A stretch of 64,000 bases of DNA from the NCBI RefSeq assembly GCF_035046505.1, contig NC_089821.1:8362218-8426217 (forward strand), in the 5' to 3' direction. Numbering within the stretch: the stretch's first letter is position 1; the number at the start of each line of letters is the position of its first letter. Under the pieces are notes generated by a model, which searched no databases, had not been told where the DNA came from, and was given only the letters and a program-made list of their open reading frames with translations. This document shows, in pieces, positions 1-11,906 of the stretch. Made by a program: the position numbers and the translations under genes. The DNA is from Tiliqua scincoides. Lineage: Eukaryota > Chordata > Lepidosauria > Squamata > Scincidae.

Positions 1-97
1 AATATCAAATCTTAGGGAACAAGCAGTAGTGCTAATAACACAAGCCTGCCAATTTGAGAATCAGAAAATTTTTTTAAAAAAATTTATGGTGGTATTA

Positions 98-338
98 TAT
101 GAACTGGGGGCACTGGTTCCAAACATTGCATCAATTTTACCCTGTCACATCTAGTTTCAGAGATACAGCAGAGCCTGGTTAGCGAATGGTTCAAGATGCT
201 TTCTCATGAAGAAGCCATGGCCTGGGCTTCCTCACAAGAAAGCTGCTTGAAATCACTAATGAGGTTCTGCTGTATCTCCAAAACTAGATGCAATAGGGCA
301 AAACTGATGCAATTTTTGGAATCAGCGCCCCAAATATA
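98..338. repeat. Foldback related to 29521-29726, more diverged
   Basis: Arms about 98-210 and 237-338 (ttccaaacattgcatcaat against gatgcaatttttggaat; catctagtttcagagata against tatctccaaaactagatg), with a loop of about 26 bp. The outer flank (aaatatgtgttggcctgtgt) is also shared with 29767-29785. Confidence 0.85.
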
Positions 339-395
339 GCCAGGAATAGGTCTAACTTTTCAGACACCAAAATATGTGTTGGCCTGTGTAATTCT

Positions 396-716
396 AACAT
401 CAGCACAATCCTAAAAAAAAATCCCCTTGTGTGGCAATGTAACTGAGCTGGTGGTGGCCAGTGGCAACACTAGAGTTTGCATCTCCCAGTGCAGGTAAGG
501 CAAGGCCAGAAAGAAATACAGTAAAATGTCATGATGTTTTGTTCAAATGTATGTATGATGCCAAGATGTATCAATGCTTATGAACCAAATGTTCTGTTAT
601 GTAAGGAGAAGACGTATGTTTAAAGAGTCCAGCATACCCAAAGTAAGCCAAAATGTATGTTTGCTCAGAAGCAGCCTTCTGTTTGGTTGCTCAAGCAGGC
701 CCAGAAAAGCAACTTT

Positions 717-760
<44 letters not shown>

Positions 761-2385
761 AGGGTCTGTTTGTGCAACAGGCCAATGTAAGCCACTTATG
801 TTTTATGTTTACTCATGTTTACTTATGCTGAAACTAATCATTTATGCAAATGCTTGTTCATGCAATGTTATGGGTAAATTAGTTAGGCTTATATATATAT
901 ATGTTCCCATAAGACAAACTTACAAGGATTCACTTCTGCCCTCTCTCAGTTTGAGACAGTTTGAAGTAGGCCAAAGGTACAGCTAGCCATAAATAAGCCC
1001 AATTAAAGTGTTATTTGACAGCCAGCAAATGTTCTTTTGAAGGAATTAGAGAGGACCCCAGCTAAAATGCAGGAGAATTCTCTTGACTCAGGGAGAAGAA
1101 AAGGTTTGAAATAAAATTCATTTAGGCTTCTCTAGGATTAAATACACAAATGGATTAATTATTGGTAATATGATAGGGAAAAAATCAAATGCTAGGTCCC
1201 AGCTTCAAGCAGGCACTGCCTAAGGAATGTCCAGTTTTAAGGAGTGTCCAGGCAAACTGCCAAAGGAACAGATATGTCAAGATGAGTGGCTAATTAGCAA
1301 AAGTTGTATTTTGTACAGTTTTAATAGACTTTCCATTCTAAAAAGGATGCAATAGGAAAAGCTAAGTTGAATGTTAGAATGTGATTCAACAAGTTTTCCC
1401 TTTTTAGCCAATAAACAAATAAAGATTACAGTTATGCTTAGAACATTTCAAATGCTAGAAGCCTGAGTGTTTAAGCATTTCACAAATAAACAAAGGCAAA
1501 TTTAGGGGGATGCTCAGAGGACAGAGAGTGGAAGCTGGTCAGGCAGTCCTGAAGGATGTTGCTCTTGGCAGCCTGCCAGACTGCAGAATACCCAGTTGTC
1601 AAAAAGTTAATTGAATTGATAAATGGAGCCAGGCTGAACAGAAATTACACCCCCAAAAGCTTGAAAGTCAAGCTGGACAAAAGGAAACAAAAGACATAAT
1701 TAAACCAGGAAACAGCTTTAATAATTATTGAAGCTATTCTTTAAAGTATAGTTGATACAAGTATGGTAGTTTAAGTGAATCTTAATAGGTTAATTGTAAG
1801 AATACACAGAGAAATGAGAATTAACAAGTAGCAGCCAGAAGCAACCGTGAAAGGCTAAAGGTTAGTTGGAGAACATTCCAATTCTGTAAGATTCAAAGTC
1901 TTGTTTGATGTTTTAACTGAAACATAACTCATAAGGAGATTTGAAAATAATGAGAAGTCAAAGATGCACCTGGCCAGGAAATGAGATAATTAAAGAACTT
2001 ATCTCTTAGCACCACGATGTGTAAAATAAAGAGACATAACTTAAATCATTTTAAGAAAGTCTGAGCTAGGAAGCCATTAATCTTGTCTAACAAGACTGGA
2101 CACAGACATTCTAATGAGGACACTTGTAAATCAAGTTCAGCTAACTAATTTGAGTCCCTAAGATAAAAGAAACACCTGCATAATAACAAAATAATGAGGT
2201 AATAAATTGTCTATGAAGTTGTCTAATTGGCCAACATTCTTGAAAGTCCACTGGTCAGCAAAACATTAATGAAGCCTCTAAAAGCTGACAGAAAAAGTTA
2301 AGTTTAATTAAAATAAATAGGAAAAGAGTTCTAAAAAGGGAAATCTTTATTTAAAAGTTAGTTTCCCTGTACAGAATAAATATAT
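396..2385. other. AT-rich stretch, no recognised gene
   Basis: Nothing recognisable except the (CT)n tract. It may be old repeat sequence; all frames are short. Confidence 0.5.
718..757. repeat. (CT)n microsatellite
   Basis: About 20 uninterrupted CT repeats. It produces the low-complexity Leu-Ser frames there, which are not genes. Confidence 0.98.
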
Positions 2386-2398
2386 GTTTACTACTATA

Positions 2399-3879
2399 TA
2401 TTGGCAACCTTCAGTCTCGAAAGACTATGGTATCGTGCTCTGAAAGGTGGTTCTGGCACAGCGTCTAGTGTGGCTGAAAAGGCCAATCCGGGAGTGACAA
2501 TCCCTTCCACACCGGGAGCAAGTGCAGTCTGTCCCTGGTCTGTCTCCCTGGCTATGGGCCTTCCTTCTTTGCCTCTTAGCCTCAGACTGTTGGCAAAGTG
2601 TCTCTTCAAACTGGGAAAGGCCATGCTGCACAGCCTGCCTCCAAGCGGGCCGCTCAGGGGCCAGGGTTTCCCACTTGTTGAGGTCCATCCCTAAGGCCTT
2701 CAGATCCCTCTTGCAGATGTCCTTGTATCGCAGCTGTGGTCTACCTGTAGGGCGCTTTCCTTGCACGAGTTCTCCATAGAGGAGATCCTTTGGGATCCGG
2801 CCATCATCCATTCTCACGACATGACCAAGCCAACGCAGGCGTCTCTGTTTCAGCAGTGAATACATGCTAGGGATTCCAGCACGTTCCAGGACTGTGTTGT
2901 TTGGAACTTTGTCCTGCCAGGTGATGCCGAGAATACGTCGGAGGCAGCGCATGTGGAAAGCGCTCAGTTTCCTCTCCTGTTGTGAGCGAAGAGTCCATGA
3001 CTCGCTGCAGTACAGAAGTGTACTCAGGACGCAAGCTCTGTAGACCTGGATCTTGGTATGTTCCGTCAGCTTCTTGTTGGACCAGACTCTCTTTGTGAGT
3101 CTGGAAAACGTGGTAGCTGCTTTACCGATGCGCTTGTTTAGCTCGGTATCGAGAGAATGAGTGTCAGAGATCGTTGAGCCAAGGTACACAAAGTCATGGA
3201 CAACCTCCAGTTCATGCTCAGAGATTGTAATGTAGGGAGGTGAGTCCACATCCTGAACCATGACCTGTGTTTTCTTCAGGCTGATTGTCAGTCCAAAATC
3301 TTGGCAGGCCTTGCTAAAACGATCCATGAGCTGCTGGAGATCTTTGGCAGAGTGGGTAGTGACAGCTGCATCGTCGGCAAAGAGGAAGTCACGCAGACAT
3401 TTCAGCTGGACTTTGGATTTTGCTCTCAGTCTGGAGAGGTTGAAGAGCTTTCCGTCTGATCTGGTCCGGAGATAGATGCCTTCTGTTGCAGTTCCAAAGG
3501 CCTGCTTCAGCAGGACAGCGAAGAAAATCCCAAACAAGGTTGGTGCAAGAACACAGCCCTGCTTCACTCCGCTTCGGATGTCAAAAGGGTCTGATGTGGA
3601 GCCATCGAAGACAACAGTGCCCTTCATGTCCTTGTGGAAAGATCTGATGATGCTGAGGAGCCTGGGTGGACATCCAATCTTGGGGAGAATCTTGAAGAGG
3701 CCGTCTCTGCTGACCAGGTCGAAAGCCTTTGTGAGATCTATGAAGGCTATAAAGAGTGGCTGTCGTTGTTCCCTGCATTTCTCCTGCAGTTGTCTAAGGG
3801 AGAATACCATATCAGTGGTGGACCTGTTGGCTCAGAATCCACACTGCGATTCTGGATAGACGCTCTCTGCAAGTACCTG
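2399..3879 (-). mobile_element. LINE copy 1, 5'-truncated, with RT and C-terminal zinc finger
   Basis: A non-LTR retrotransposon bounded by a perfect 13-bp target duplication (gtttactactata at 2386-2398 and 3880-3892). The minus-strand frame 2425-3810 (461 codons) starts inside the reverse transcriptase: FIAFIDLTKAFD (motif A), SGVKQGCVLAPTLF (motif B), FLFADDAAV (catalytic FADD), FGLTISLKKTQVM and FVYLGSTIS. It ends with RRLRWLGHVVRMDD, GKRPTGRPQLRYKDI and a Cys/His finger (CSRCGRDC, SHTRRC). The endonuclease half is missing. Upstream of the first Met the frame is still alignable (residues before RSTTD) but carries one in-frame TGA near 3833-3835. The 3' end is the 34-base hairpin tail shared with the 5S SINE, with no poly-A. 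I cannot fix the clade; RTE-like and Ingi/Vingi-like are possibilities. Confidence 0.93.
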
Positions 3880-3892
3880 GTTTACTACTATA

Positions 3893-4394
3893 CCTTACTA
3901 ACATCTCCTAAAGTACACATATAAGAGAAAACTTAGTTTAAACAATGCTGGCATACAGCCCTAAGAAGCCTGGTACTAAGAATGTTAAAGAGACGAAGTC
4001 AAGGTCAGGCCAATAGAAGAATAAGCAGAGATAGGCAAAGACAATAATAATTGGGTGAACAGTGCCGCCTCTGGACATGTTTAATGCAAATTTCTATTTT
4101 TCTTATTGGTTAGTTAAACCTAGCCAACCAGATGTCTGTAAAATGAGCTAACTCTGATGTCATAATTTCTAGCAAATGAGAGTGTGAGATTTTGAAACAA
4201 AGAGGCCAAAATACTATTTAAACAATGGACACCTATGGAAAGGTTGCTATTCTCTGGAGGCACTGAGAGTTACCACAGCACTCTGTGTCTCCCATTTTGA
4301 ACCACCAAGAGAAGCCCATTGCTGGCAATGAATAAAGCTCGAAGATAACCACAATTCTAAGTCTGCTGAGATTGTTTTTGAACCCTGATTCGCC
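3893..4394. other. LTR-like fossil stretch, tentative
   Basis: A TATA-like tatttaaac near 4215 is followed by aataaagct near 4330 at the spacing of an LTR promoter and poly-A site. The block to the left of the LINE insertion (about 2300-2398) appears to belong to the same sequence. No coding part, primer site or second LTR was recognised. It could equally be ordinary AT-rich DNA. Confidence 0.2.
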
Positions 4395-4812
4395 ATGCAG
4401 CACAGGAGGCCAGCGTGTCACCCCTATGATGGACCTCCTCCCATGCAGCGGGCAGGGCAATGACCCGGGTGGTAGTCATGGTGATGTACTATTGCCCCGC
4501 CCTGCTGGTTTTTTGGCTAAATCTTTTGATAGAACACATATATTTCAACATATATTTTTTCATTGCGCTCTGCTGTAAATTCCACATTGAATGGTATATA
4601 ACATGATAATATTATTCCTGGTTGGTTGGCAAGCTTCAGTCTCGAAAGACTATGGTATAAGCTTACAGCACCCGGTATTCCCAGGTGGTCTCCCATCCAA
4701 GTACTAACCAGGCCTGACCCTGCTTAGCTTCCAAGATCAGACAAGATCGGGCACATACTATTCCTACAAATCATGATTTTAGTGATTTTGGTCACTAGTG
4801 GTGTTACCCCCC
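4395..4812. mobile_element. hAT-like element family C, interrupted by a 5S SINE
   Basis: Body cagcgtgtcacccc...ttttttggctaaatcttttg...acattgaatggtatataaca, then the 5S SINE (4621-4756), then tcatgattttagtgatttt. Related copies at 5260, 37626 and 63292 give the uninterrupted order. Confidence 0.75.
4621..4756 (-). mobile_element. 5S rRNA-derived SINE
   Basis: Read on the minus strand, it is 5S rRNA from the cccgatcttgtctgatctt region to gggtgctgtaagctt, followed by the LINE-shared tail (ataccatagtctttcgagact...). The internal pol III promoter blocks are recognisable (agctaagcagggtc, gatgggagacc). It is inserted in a hAT-like element at tattcct; the uninterrupted sequence can be seen at about 5365-5395 and 63495-63525. 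Confidence 0.9.
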
Positions 4813-5224
4813 CCCCCCGGGTGCAGTGGCAGACATCCCATTATGGACGATGGAGAAAATGCTTTAGGACCCCATGGAAACCTCTCTGAGGCTCCCAACA
4901 GGGTCAGAAACTGTGCTTCTGTTTTTCTAGTAGCACAGTTAAAGCCTCGGGTAAGGAAGCTTCCCTGACGCAACCTGTGACGCAACCTGTGTGAAGCTCT
5001 ATGAGCCTCAGGTGAGGGGGGGCAGATTTGCACGTGAAGGGCTGGCAACATCCTGGGGGGGTGCCATCTTGGACCTTTGCCCTGGGGCATGAGGCTGGGG
5101 TGGTCCACCACTGCCCAGGTGTCACCTTACTAATACCTTATTGGTTCAAGCTGTGTCATAATAACATCTCATTGGCTCTTTGAACAATCAGTCTCATTGG
5201 TCCATTCTGAATTAAGGAAACATA

Positions 5225-5481
5225 CTTTTTTGTTACATAAGACACTTGCATTTTTGTTTTCTGCTTTTTTGGCCATAATTTTTGCTAGAACTGAGATATT
5301 TCACTCTGTTTTTTTTCATTGCTTTCCACTGTAAATTACACATTGAATGGTATATAATATGATGATATTATTCCTACAAATCACGATTTTAGCGATTTTG
5401 GTCACTAGTGCACATCACCCCTCCATGCGCATCACCCGGTCTGGCCCACACCCCGCGCACCCCCCTAGCGATGCCACTGGC
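5225..5481. mobile_element. hAT-like element family C, right part
   Basis: From tttttggccataattttt through cattgaatggtatataata to ccctagcgatgccactgg. It lacks the left end. Confidence 0.7.
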
Positions 5482-6215
5482 ACTGGCTGTGCTGCATCTC
5501 ATGGAGGATTTTCAGCTTCTGAAGGTCTCCTTGGGGTAAGGGGACATTTGTGGTTCAGAAATGATTTTGTGGAGGAAGTGGATTTGGAGCAAAAAGGCAC
5601 TGAGATCCCCCAACACATCACACAGCATCTTCTTCCTGGTGAGGCGATGGTTAATTCTGTTACAGTAACTGGGAACAAAATTTAGTGCCGTGCACAGAGG
5701 AGGAGCAAACAGTTCCGCTGAATTTGATATTGCTTACCTCCTCTCTGAAGGGAAGACATCGTTCTTACTTCTGCTATCAATCTGACAGCACCGCTAGAGG
5801 GACCAAGTCGTGCTTAAGAGCTAGATTTAATCTGAATTGGTCAATACCCGGAAACTTGACATGTCCCAAATGATTACTCCCAGCCACAGCATATCCTATT
5901 CTGAGTTTGTGCACCATGAAGCCTCTCTCTTTCCCTGTACCCTAACAAAATCTCCGCACTAATTCCGTTAAGGGGAGAACGTAACTCCATCTTTTGCTGT
6001 GGATGCCAATGTATTTGGCAAACAGCATCCTGGTAAATATGTGGTTCGGGTTGGGACAAAGCTTCTTTGGCTAACAGGGATATACATCATAAATCTTTTG
6101 AGAAAAAGATCAATTCAACAGCCTAATTAGCAAGAAATATTGTCTTACACGTTGCAGTTATCTTTTGCAATTGGAAATGCTGCAGTAGACAAATGAGCTT
6201 GCATATGGCTGTGAG
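5482..6215. other. No recognised feature
   Basis: Unique-looking sequence between hAT elements; no coding signal I trust. Confidence 0.5.
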
Positions 6216-6436
6216 CAGTGGTGTAGCAAGAGGGGGTGCAAAACACTACGTTTTGCAGGGATCCTCACAGTGGCATGCAAACGCTCCCTCTCCCTTCCTT
6301 TCTGAGCCATTCTGGGCAGGGGGAGCAAAACAGAGGTGAAGCCTGGCTCTGAAGGGGAGGGTAAGGGCCGCTTGCATGCCACTGTGAGGCTCCCTCCAAA
6401 ACTTAGTGCTTTGCACCACCTTTAGCTACACCACTG
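6216..6436. mobile_element. hAT MITE family A
   Basis: Palindromic foldback of about 220 bp: gtgtagcaagagggggtgc left, ctttagctacaccactg right, long mirrored arms (ctccctctcccttcc against aggggagggtaaggg). Duplication gctgtgag/gctatgag, 7 of 8 matching. Confidence 0.88.
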
Positions 6437-6617
6437 GCTATGAGGACTTCATTCAGCAGTATGCCCGGCTTAGTGTATTTTTGCTTCTATGAGCTGGTCC
6501 TATAGTCCTGAGTCTCATGATATCTAGTCCTTCTATAATGGATGGGAGTTGCCTGATTGCAGCAGCAATAGCCTTGCTGCAATGTGGTGAGAACTAGAGG
6601 GTGGTAATGTCTACAGC

Positions 6618-6790
6618 AGTGGTTCTCAAACATTTTAGCACCAGGACCCACTTTTTAGAATGACAATCTGCCAGGACCCACTGGAAGTGATGTTATTAAC
6701 TTGGAAGTGATGTCATGGCCAGAAGTGACATCATCAAGCAGGAAAAATTTTAACACCCCCATAGGACAAAATCATATCAGATTAACTAAG
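6618..6790. mobile_element. hAT element, left end
   Basis: Starts cagtggttctcaaacattt, continuing ccactttttagaatgacaat. The same start is at 63624. The right end is not found. Confidence 0.55.
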
Positions 6791-6880
6791 GTTGCAATCC
6801 TATCCACATTTTCCTGGGTGTAAGTACCATTGAGCACAATAGGACTTACTTCTGAGTAGACCTGCATAGGCTTGTGCCCT
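6791..6880. repeat. Short (about 85 bp) interspersed repeat, same as the GJD2 intron unit
   Basis: ttgcaatcctatccacatt...taggacttacttctgag...tagacctgcatagg. Single copies also at about 24975-25070, 36000-36090 and 44226-44300, and reversed at 59833-59912. Confidence 0.75.
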
Positions 6881-7366
6881 AAGTAAATTAAAAATTTACA
6901 ATATGTATAATTTTTAAAAATTATTTAAAATAAAGAAGAACCCTCCTTAACCCTCCCAAGCAGTTGCTATTTTATTTTTTAAAAAAACAAAACTTCCCAA
7001 ACATCCCAAAGGCTGCAATCCTATCCACACTAACCTGGGAGTAAGCCCATTGATTATCATTCTTAAAATCATATACCTACTAACCTGTTGAAAGTACAGA
7101 TCTGTAACGCTTCCCCAAATGCAGTCACATACCAAGGTAGTCTAATATATTAAAAATAAAATCCACACTGAAATGCTCATGACCCAATCTACAGTGAGAG
7201 ATGCTGGTCTGGAAGGATGGAGTTTGATGCAAGAAGCTGAGGTTCATATCCCTGCTCATCACTAATGGCCCAAGACATTTTGGAACTAGGGGCAGCAAGG
7301 GAAATCATATGTTTTAATGACTGCACCTCCTCTCTTTGAACACTGAATTCCAGAAGGAGGAGGCAT

Positions 7367-8160
7367 AAGAACATAAGAACAGCCCCACCGGATCAGGCCA
7401 CAGGCCCATCTAGTCCAGCTTCCTGCATCTCACAGTGGCCCACCAAATGCCCCAGGGAGCACACCAGAGAACAAGAGACCTGCAAGGCCTCCTGGGAATT
7501 GTAGTTTAAGAACATAAGAACAGCCCCACTGGATCAGGCCATAGGCCCATCTAGTCCAGCTTCCTGTATCTCACAGCGGCCCACCAAATGCCCAGGGAGC
7601 ACACCAGATAACAAGAGACCTGCAAGGCCTCCTGGGAATTGTAGTTTAAGAACATAAGAACAGCCCCACTGGATCAGGCCACAGGCCCATCTAGTCCAGC
7701 TTCCTGTATCTCACAGCGGCCCACCAAATGCCCCAGGGAGCACACCAGAGAACAAGAGACCTGCAAGGCCTCCTGGGAACTGTAGTTTAAGAACATAAGA
7801 ACAGCCCCACTGGATCAGGCCACAGGCCCATCTAGTCCAGCTTCCTGCATCTCACAGCGGCCCACCAAATGCCCCAGGGAGCACACCAGATAACAAGAGA
7901 CCTGCAAGTCTTCCTGGGAATTGTAGTTAAGAACATAAGAACAGCCCCCCTGGATCAGGCCATAGGCCCATCTAGTCCAGCTTCCTGTATCTCACAGCGG
8001 CCCACCAAAAGACAACAAGAAACCTACATCCTGGTGCCCTCCCTTGAATCTGGCATTCTGATGTAGCCCACTTCTAAAATCAAGAGGTTGCACATGTCCA
8101 ATTCCCTTTTAAAGGCATCAAAGCCCAGATGCCATCACCACATCCTGTGGCAAAGTCTAC
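7367..8160 (-). mobile_element. CR1 LINE 3' end expanded into a five-copy tandem array
   Basis: Units start at 7367, 7508, 7648, 7789 and 7929 (period 140-141 bp). Each opens with aagaacataagaacagcc, the reverse of a CR1 3' terminus, and the first four end with gggaattgtagttt or a close variant. The last unit runs on into the longer CR1 3' region (to about 8160). The ends aattgtagttt match the core of the vertebrate ZNF143 motif (ACTACAATTCCCAG on the minus strand). Confidence 0.88.
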
Positions 8161-8164
8161 ATTA

Positions 8165-8363
8165 CACCCCACTGACAAGGTACTAACCATCAGGGCACAC
8201 CATCAGTTTTTTGACAATTGACAAGGCACACCACATTGCCGGTGGGGGGCTCACATCCCCCCCAATGGCCCTACTAAGAAAAGACCACCCCCCCAAACTC
8301 CCATGGCACACCAGCGGGCCATTCACAGCACACTGATATGCCATAGCACTGGTTGAAAATTGC
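8165..8363. mobile_element. hAT element family D, opposite orientation
   Basis: Carries the same blocks as 54912-55141 in reverse (atcagttttttgacaattg, caaggcacacca, ccatagcactggttgaaaa). Confidence 0.7.
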
Positions 8364-8365
8364 TA

Positions 8366-10902
8366 TCTTAGAGCATGTCTTGTAACAGGTTAGCTTTTTG
8401 CCACGGGCTGAAATGGTGGGTTATTATTATAGCCATTTTAGAAAATGAAAAATGCCAGAAAGCCAATAAATTGGCAATAAATATATGTGCAAATTCCAAC
8501 AATATATTAATATTATATTATTATTAATGATTAATTAAATTAAAAGATAATTAATTAAATCAATAATTTATTAATTTAAAAATGAACAAAATATGCATAC
8601 ACTATAACCTTTTCTGGGGTATCATACATTTGGTACAGAAAGAGGCATCACAGGTAGATCTTCTTCTTTGATATTACTGAGATTTGATATTTTTCTTTGA
8701 TATTACTGGTGTTTTTTTAAAAAATTATTAATGGGGTGGGAACCCAAGCTGCCTTCCCCAGTTCTGAAGTCATCATGCAGTTGCCAGGCCAACTGTAGTG
8801 ACAGCTGATTGGCTCTCAGCCCACTTATTCCATGGTATTATTGTGTGAAAAGTGTCTGGCATGAAGCCCAACGAGAATAACCCTTAAAGATGGTCTAGAC
8901 GAGGGAGAAGGAAAACACTGGGGGATTTTACATCTGTTGCCTGTCAAATTTACTACAATGATTTTCACATGCAGTAGCTCAGCTAAATGAAAATATGCTG
9001 ATTTGTTCACACTGCATGATACACAGGAACTTTTTAGAACCCCACGTTGGTACCTTGTGGTATGAATTTCACCCAGTTGTCAGCTATTGGGGTAGCAGCC
9101 AGTAGACAAAAGTTTCTGAAATCTGGTTCCAAATGCCAAATTTGCATCTTCTAAAATGGTATTCCCAAGAGTGGGGTTTCCCAGCATCATCGGTTTGTTA
9201 AAAAGAGCCTTTCGGACTAACTGCCTTTAACTGCTGAGCTGTTCATCCCTGGCTAATTGCAAACTGAGGGTCAGGTCCCACGTGGGGAATCGTGACCCAG
9301 TTTCTGGTGGGTCTTGCAGAGCATCCAATGAAAACACAGGTGATTGAAAGATTAGATAACTAACTGGGCTTCCTCAAGAACCCAGGCAGTTCAGAATTAA
9401 TCTCCTCCACCTCTATGATTAATTTATGGGTGAATCTTATCCAGGTCCTACAGCAGTAGATTCCACAATCCTTAAGTCCCTTAGGGTGCAATTCAAACTG
9501 CGCCTGGGCTGACACAAGTCCTTTGCACCAGCCCAGGAATGTTGCAAAAGTGCCATCAAGCACTTTTGTGCCACTCCTGGGGATGAAAGACCAATGTGCA
9601 CTGGCCTTCCCATGCCGAAGTGAGCTTCAGAAACAGTGAGTTTGTGTCAGCCAAGCTGGGCTGGTGCAGGGGTCTGGAAGGGCATGGGGTGGGTGGGGAG
9701 GAGGTGGGAGGGAGGTATTTTGGGGCGGGTGATGGATATTCCTGGGGTGAGTGGGCAGGGAGCAGGAGGCGAGGCCAGGATCCAACAGTTATATTGTGTT
9801 AAACCTAAAGTCCCAGTTCAGTGCCACAAAAGCTGTCCTTCTGTTGCGCACTTCAGGCCACCAGCTCAAATGTTTGGAAGCTCCACACGCAAGCTAGTGG
9901 TTGATCCAGCCCACATTGGAGCAGGTAAGGTGGTGGTAGGGGCAGTTTGGGTGAGGATCGGGGCAGGGAATGGGCTAAACCAGGCAGTTTGAGGCCAGGT
10001 GGGGAAGGATTTTGGTGGTAGTGGTGCATGTCAAAAGCCTATCCCCCTTTCCCAGCCCAATACACCCATTGAGGCTCTTTGGACTTACAACATGGATTTA
10101 CCCAACTCTCAATTATCTATCATTTATCAGAAGTGGGGGCCACAGCCAAGGCAGCTTTTGGATTTGGAGCGGTACAGGCTGCAGAAATATTTTGGATACT
10201 CCCACACGTGTATGTGATACCATCTGGGCATCATGCAAGCTGACAACTTCAGAAGTACTTGATCATTGCAACAAAGGTGAATTCTATGTCTTCGGTAAAC
10301 AGATGGAAAGAAAAAGGTGATGTGGATGTGGAGACAGTGGGGAATTTTGCATTGGATGTTTGCAAAGTGATCAATCAAGCTCACTCCCCCCCACTAGCGA
10401 CTTGCCTTCCGGCCATCTGTTTCAAAGAATGCACGTGGCACAAAACTTCAGAAGTGTCCCCTACTGCCGTTTCAAACACACACAAGTCTCTTTAATCATC
10501 TGTAACAAAGATGGGGACATTAGAAGCCAGGATACTAATAAAATACCAGCGATGACACTACATTAAGCAAAGTTTCTGAAGTTGGTGGTGATTTGTGTGT
10601 GCAATATTCCCCCCAGGCCCAAACTGAAGATATCATTCCAAGAAGAATTGATCCTGCTTTTATCAGCGTCAACCCGCAAAAATTCTAATTGGGAGATTTA
10701 CTGCCCAATCCTATCCCCCACCATTGGCGCCAATGAGCCAAATATCCCCCCAATAGGCTGCCCAATCCCCTATGGGCAGAGGTGGGAAAAATTGTTTTTT
10801 GTTTTTTTTTAATTTTATTTTATTGTTTGTGAATTTCAGTTTTTGCCAAAACGAAGAAGTGCAGAAAGCGGTGTTATGTGTTTTATCCAAAATTCACATT
10901 CT
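8366..10902. other. No recognised gene
   Basis: AT-rich to 9000, then mixed. The 9240-10060 block (gggtgcaattcaaactgcg, ccagcccaggaatgttgc) looks like old repeat sequence, but I cannot name it. Confidence 0.45.
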
Positions 10903-11128
10903 AATTATTTATTTATTACATTTTTATACCCTTCCTACAAAGAGCTCAGGGCAATGTACGCAGCTGCTCCCCTCCTTTTGTCCTCACGACAACCCTGTGA
11001 GGTAGGTGAGGCTGAGAGAAAGTGACTGGCCCAAGGTCACCCAGGAAACTTCATGGCTGTGGGGGGATTTGAAACGGGATCTTCCATGTCTAAGTCCACC
11101 CCCCAAACCACTACACCACCCTGGCTAG
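10903..11128 (-). mobile_element. tRNA-derived SINE (lizard/snake type)
   Basis: Minus-strand copy of the family at 20505: agccagggtggtgtagtgg head at about 11128, box B-like tttcaaatcccccc region, gggccagtcactttctctc, then agggtataaaaatg and an aataaa tail at 10903-10920. Confidence 0.85.
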
Positions 11129-11283
11129 TGTACTAGTTAAGTGATATAGGTGGTATAGTGTCAGCAAATACAGCCAATGCAGCTCCCTCCCCCCATTAAA
11201 AATAAATAAAAATCAACAGAAATTTTGGGGTGGGTTTTGTTTTTTTTAAACCAAAATGAGAAGTGGTCTCCTCAGACCAGTGG

Positions 11284-11420
11284 CGTAACTAGAGGTGGTG
11301 CAAAGCGCTAAGTTTTGCAGTGTGCAAGTGGCCCCTCCCCCTCCCCTTCAGAGCCTTTGTGGGCAGGGGGGAGCAAAATGAATGATGGCCTGCGCTCGCC
11401 TCCGTTTTGCTCCCAAAACG
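11284..11420. mobile_element. hAT MITE family A, left half
   Basis: Starts cagtggcgtaactagaggt and carries the left arm only. The mirrored right arm is missing. Confidence 0.6.
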
Positions 11421-11695
11421 GTTTTTTTGCTTATTGGAGGGATCTGCATTCCACCCTTCTTTGCTGCAATGAACAAAAGGCGGCTATCAAAATCAATAAC
11501 ATGAAAATGACAGCAAAATGAATGATGGTGTTCATCCCCAGATGGATGGGAGTGGGGCCACTCTTCGCAATGCCAAGTGGTTCTCTCAGGCTCATTGCTT
11601 TTCTTTTTGGCAGTGAATGGCAGCAACCAGAGGAAATGGGGTGTTGTGTTGCTCGGCTTGTTCCCTTAGCCCTTCTAGATGATCTGGCTTCTCTG

Positions 11696-11906
11696 CAGTA
11701 GCATAGCCGGAGGGGATGGTGTGGTAAGTACAGCAGACGCTGCCACACACCATGTAAGAAGCCCTTCTCACTTGCTTTCGGAGCCATTTGGAGCAGTGAC
11801 AGCAACTCACAGGTGCTTGCTGCTATGGTGGAGGGAGCACTTACATGGTGTGTTGTGGCACCTGATGTACTTAGCATGCTGGCCCCCTCCCCCAGTTATG
11901 CAACTG
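11696..11906. mobile_element. hAT MITE family B
   Basis: Starts cagtagcatagccggaggg; the body carries gcagacgctgcc and the right end is weak (cagttatgcaactg). It is immediately followed by a CR1 fragment. Confidence 0.65.

Noticed and set aside
597-986. Leu-Ser or Arg-Glu rich small proteins
   Set aside because: Read-through of a (CT)n microsatellite.
2425-3810. Host gene resembling reverse-transcriptase-like annotated proteins
   Set aside because: Target duplications, other copies and a missing 5' half show it is a truncated LINE.
7367-8010. CRISPR-like array (regular direct repeats)
   Set aside because: There are no spacers; the whole 140-bp unit repeats and it is a CR1 LINE tail in a vertebrate genome.
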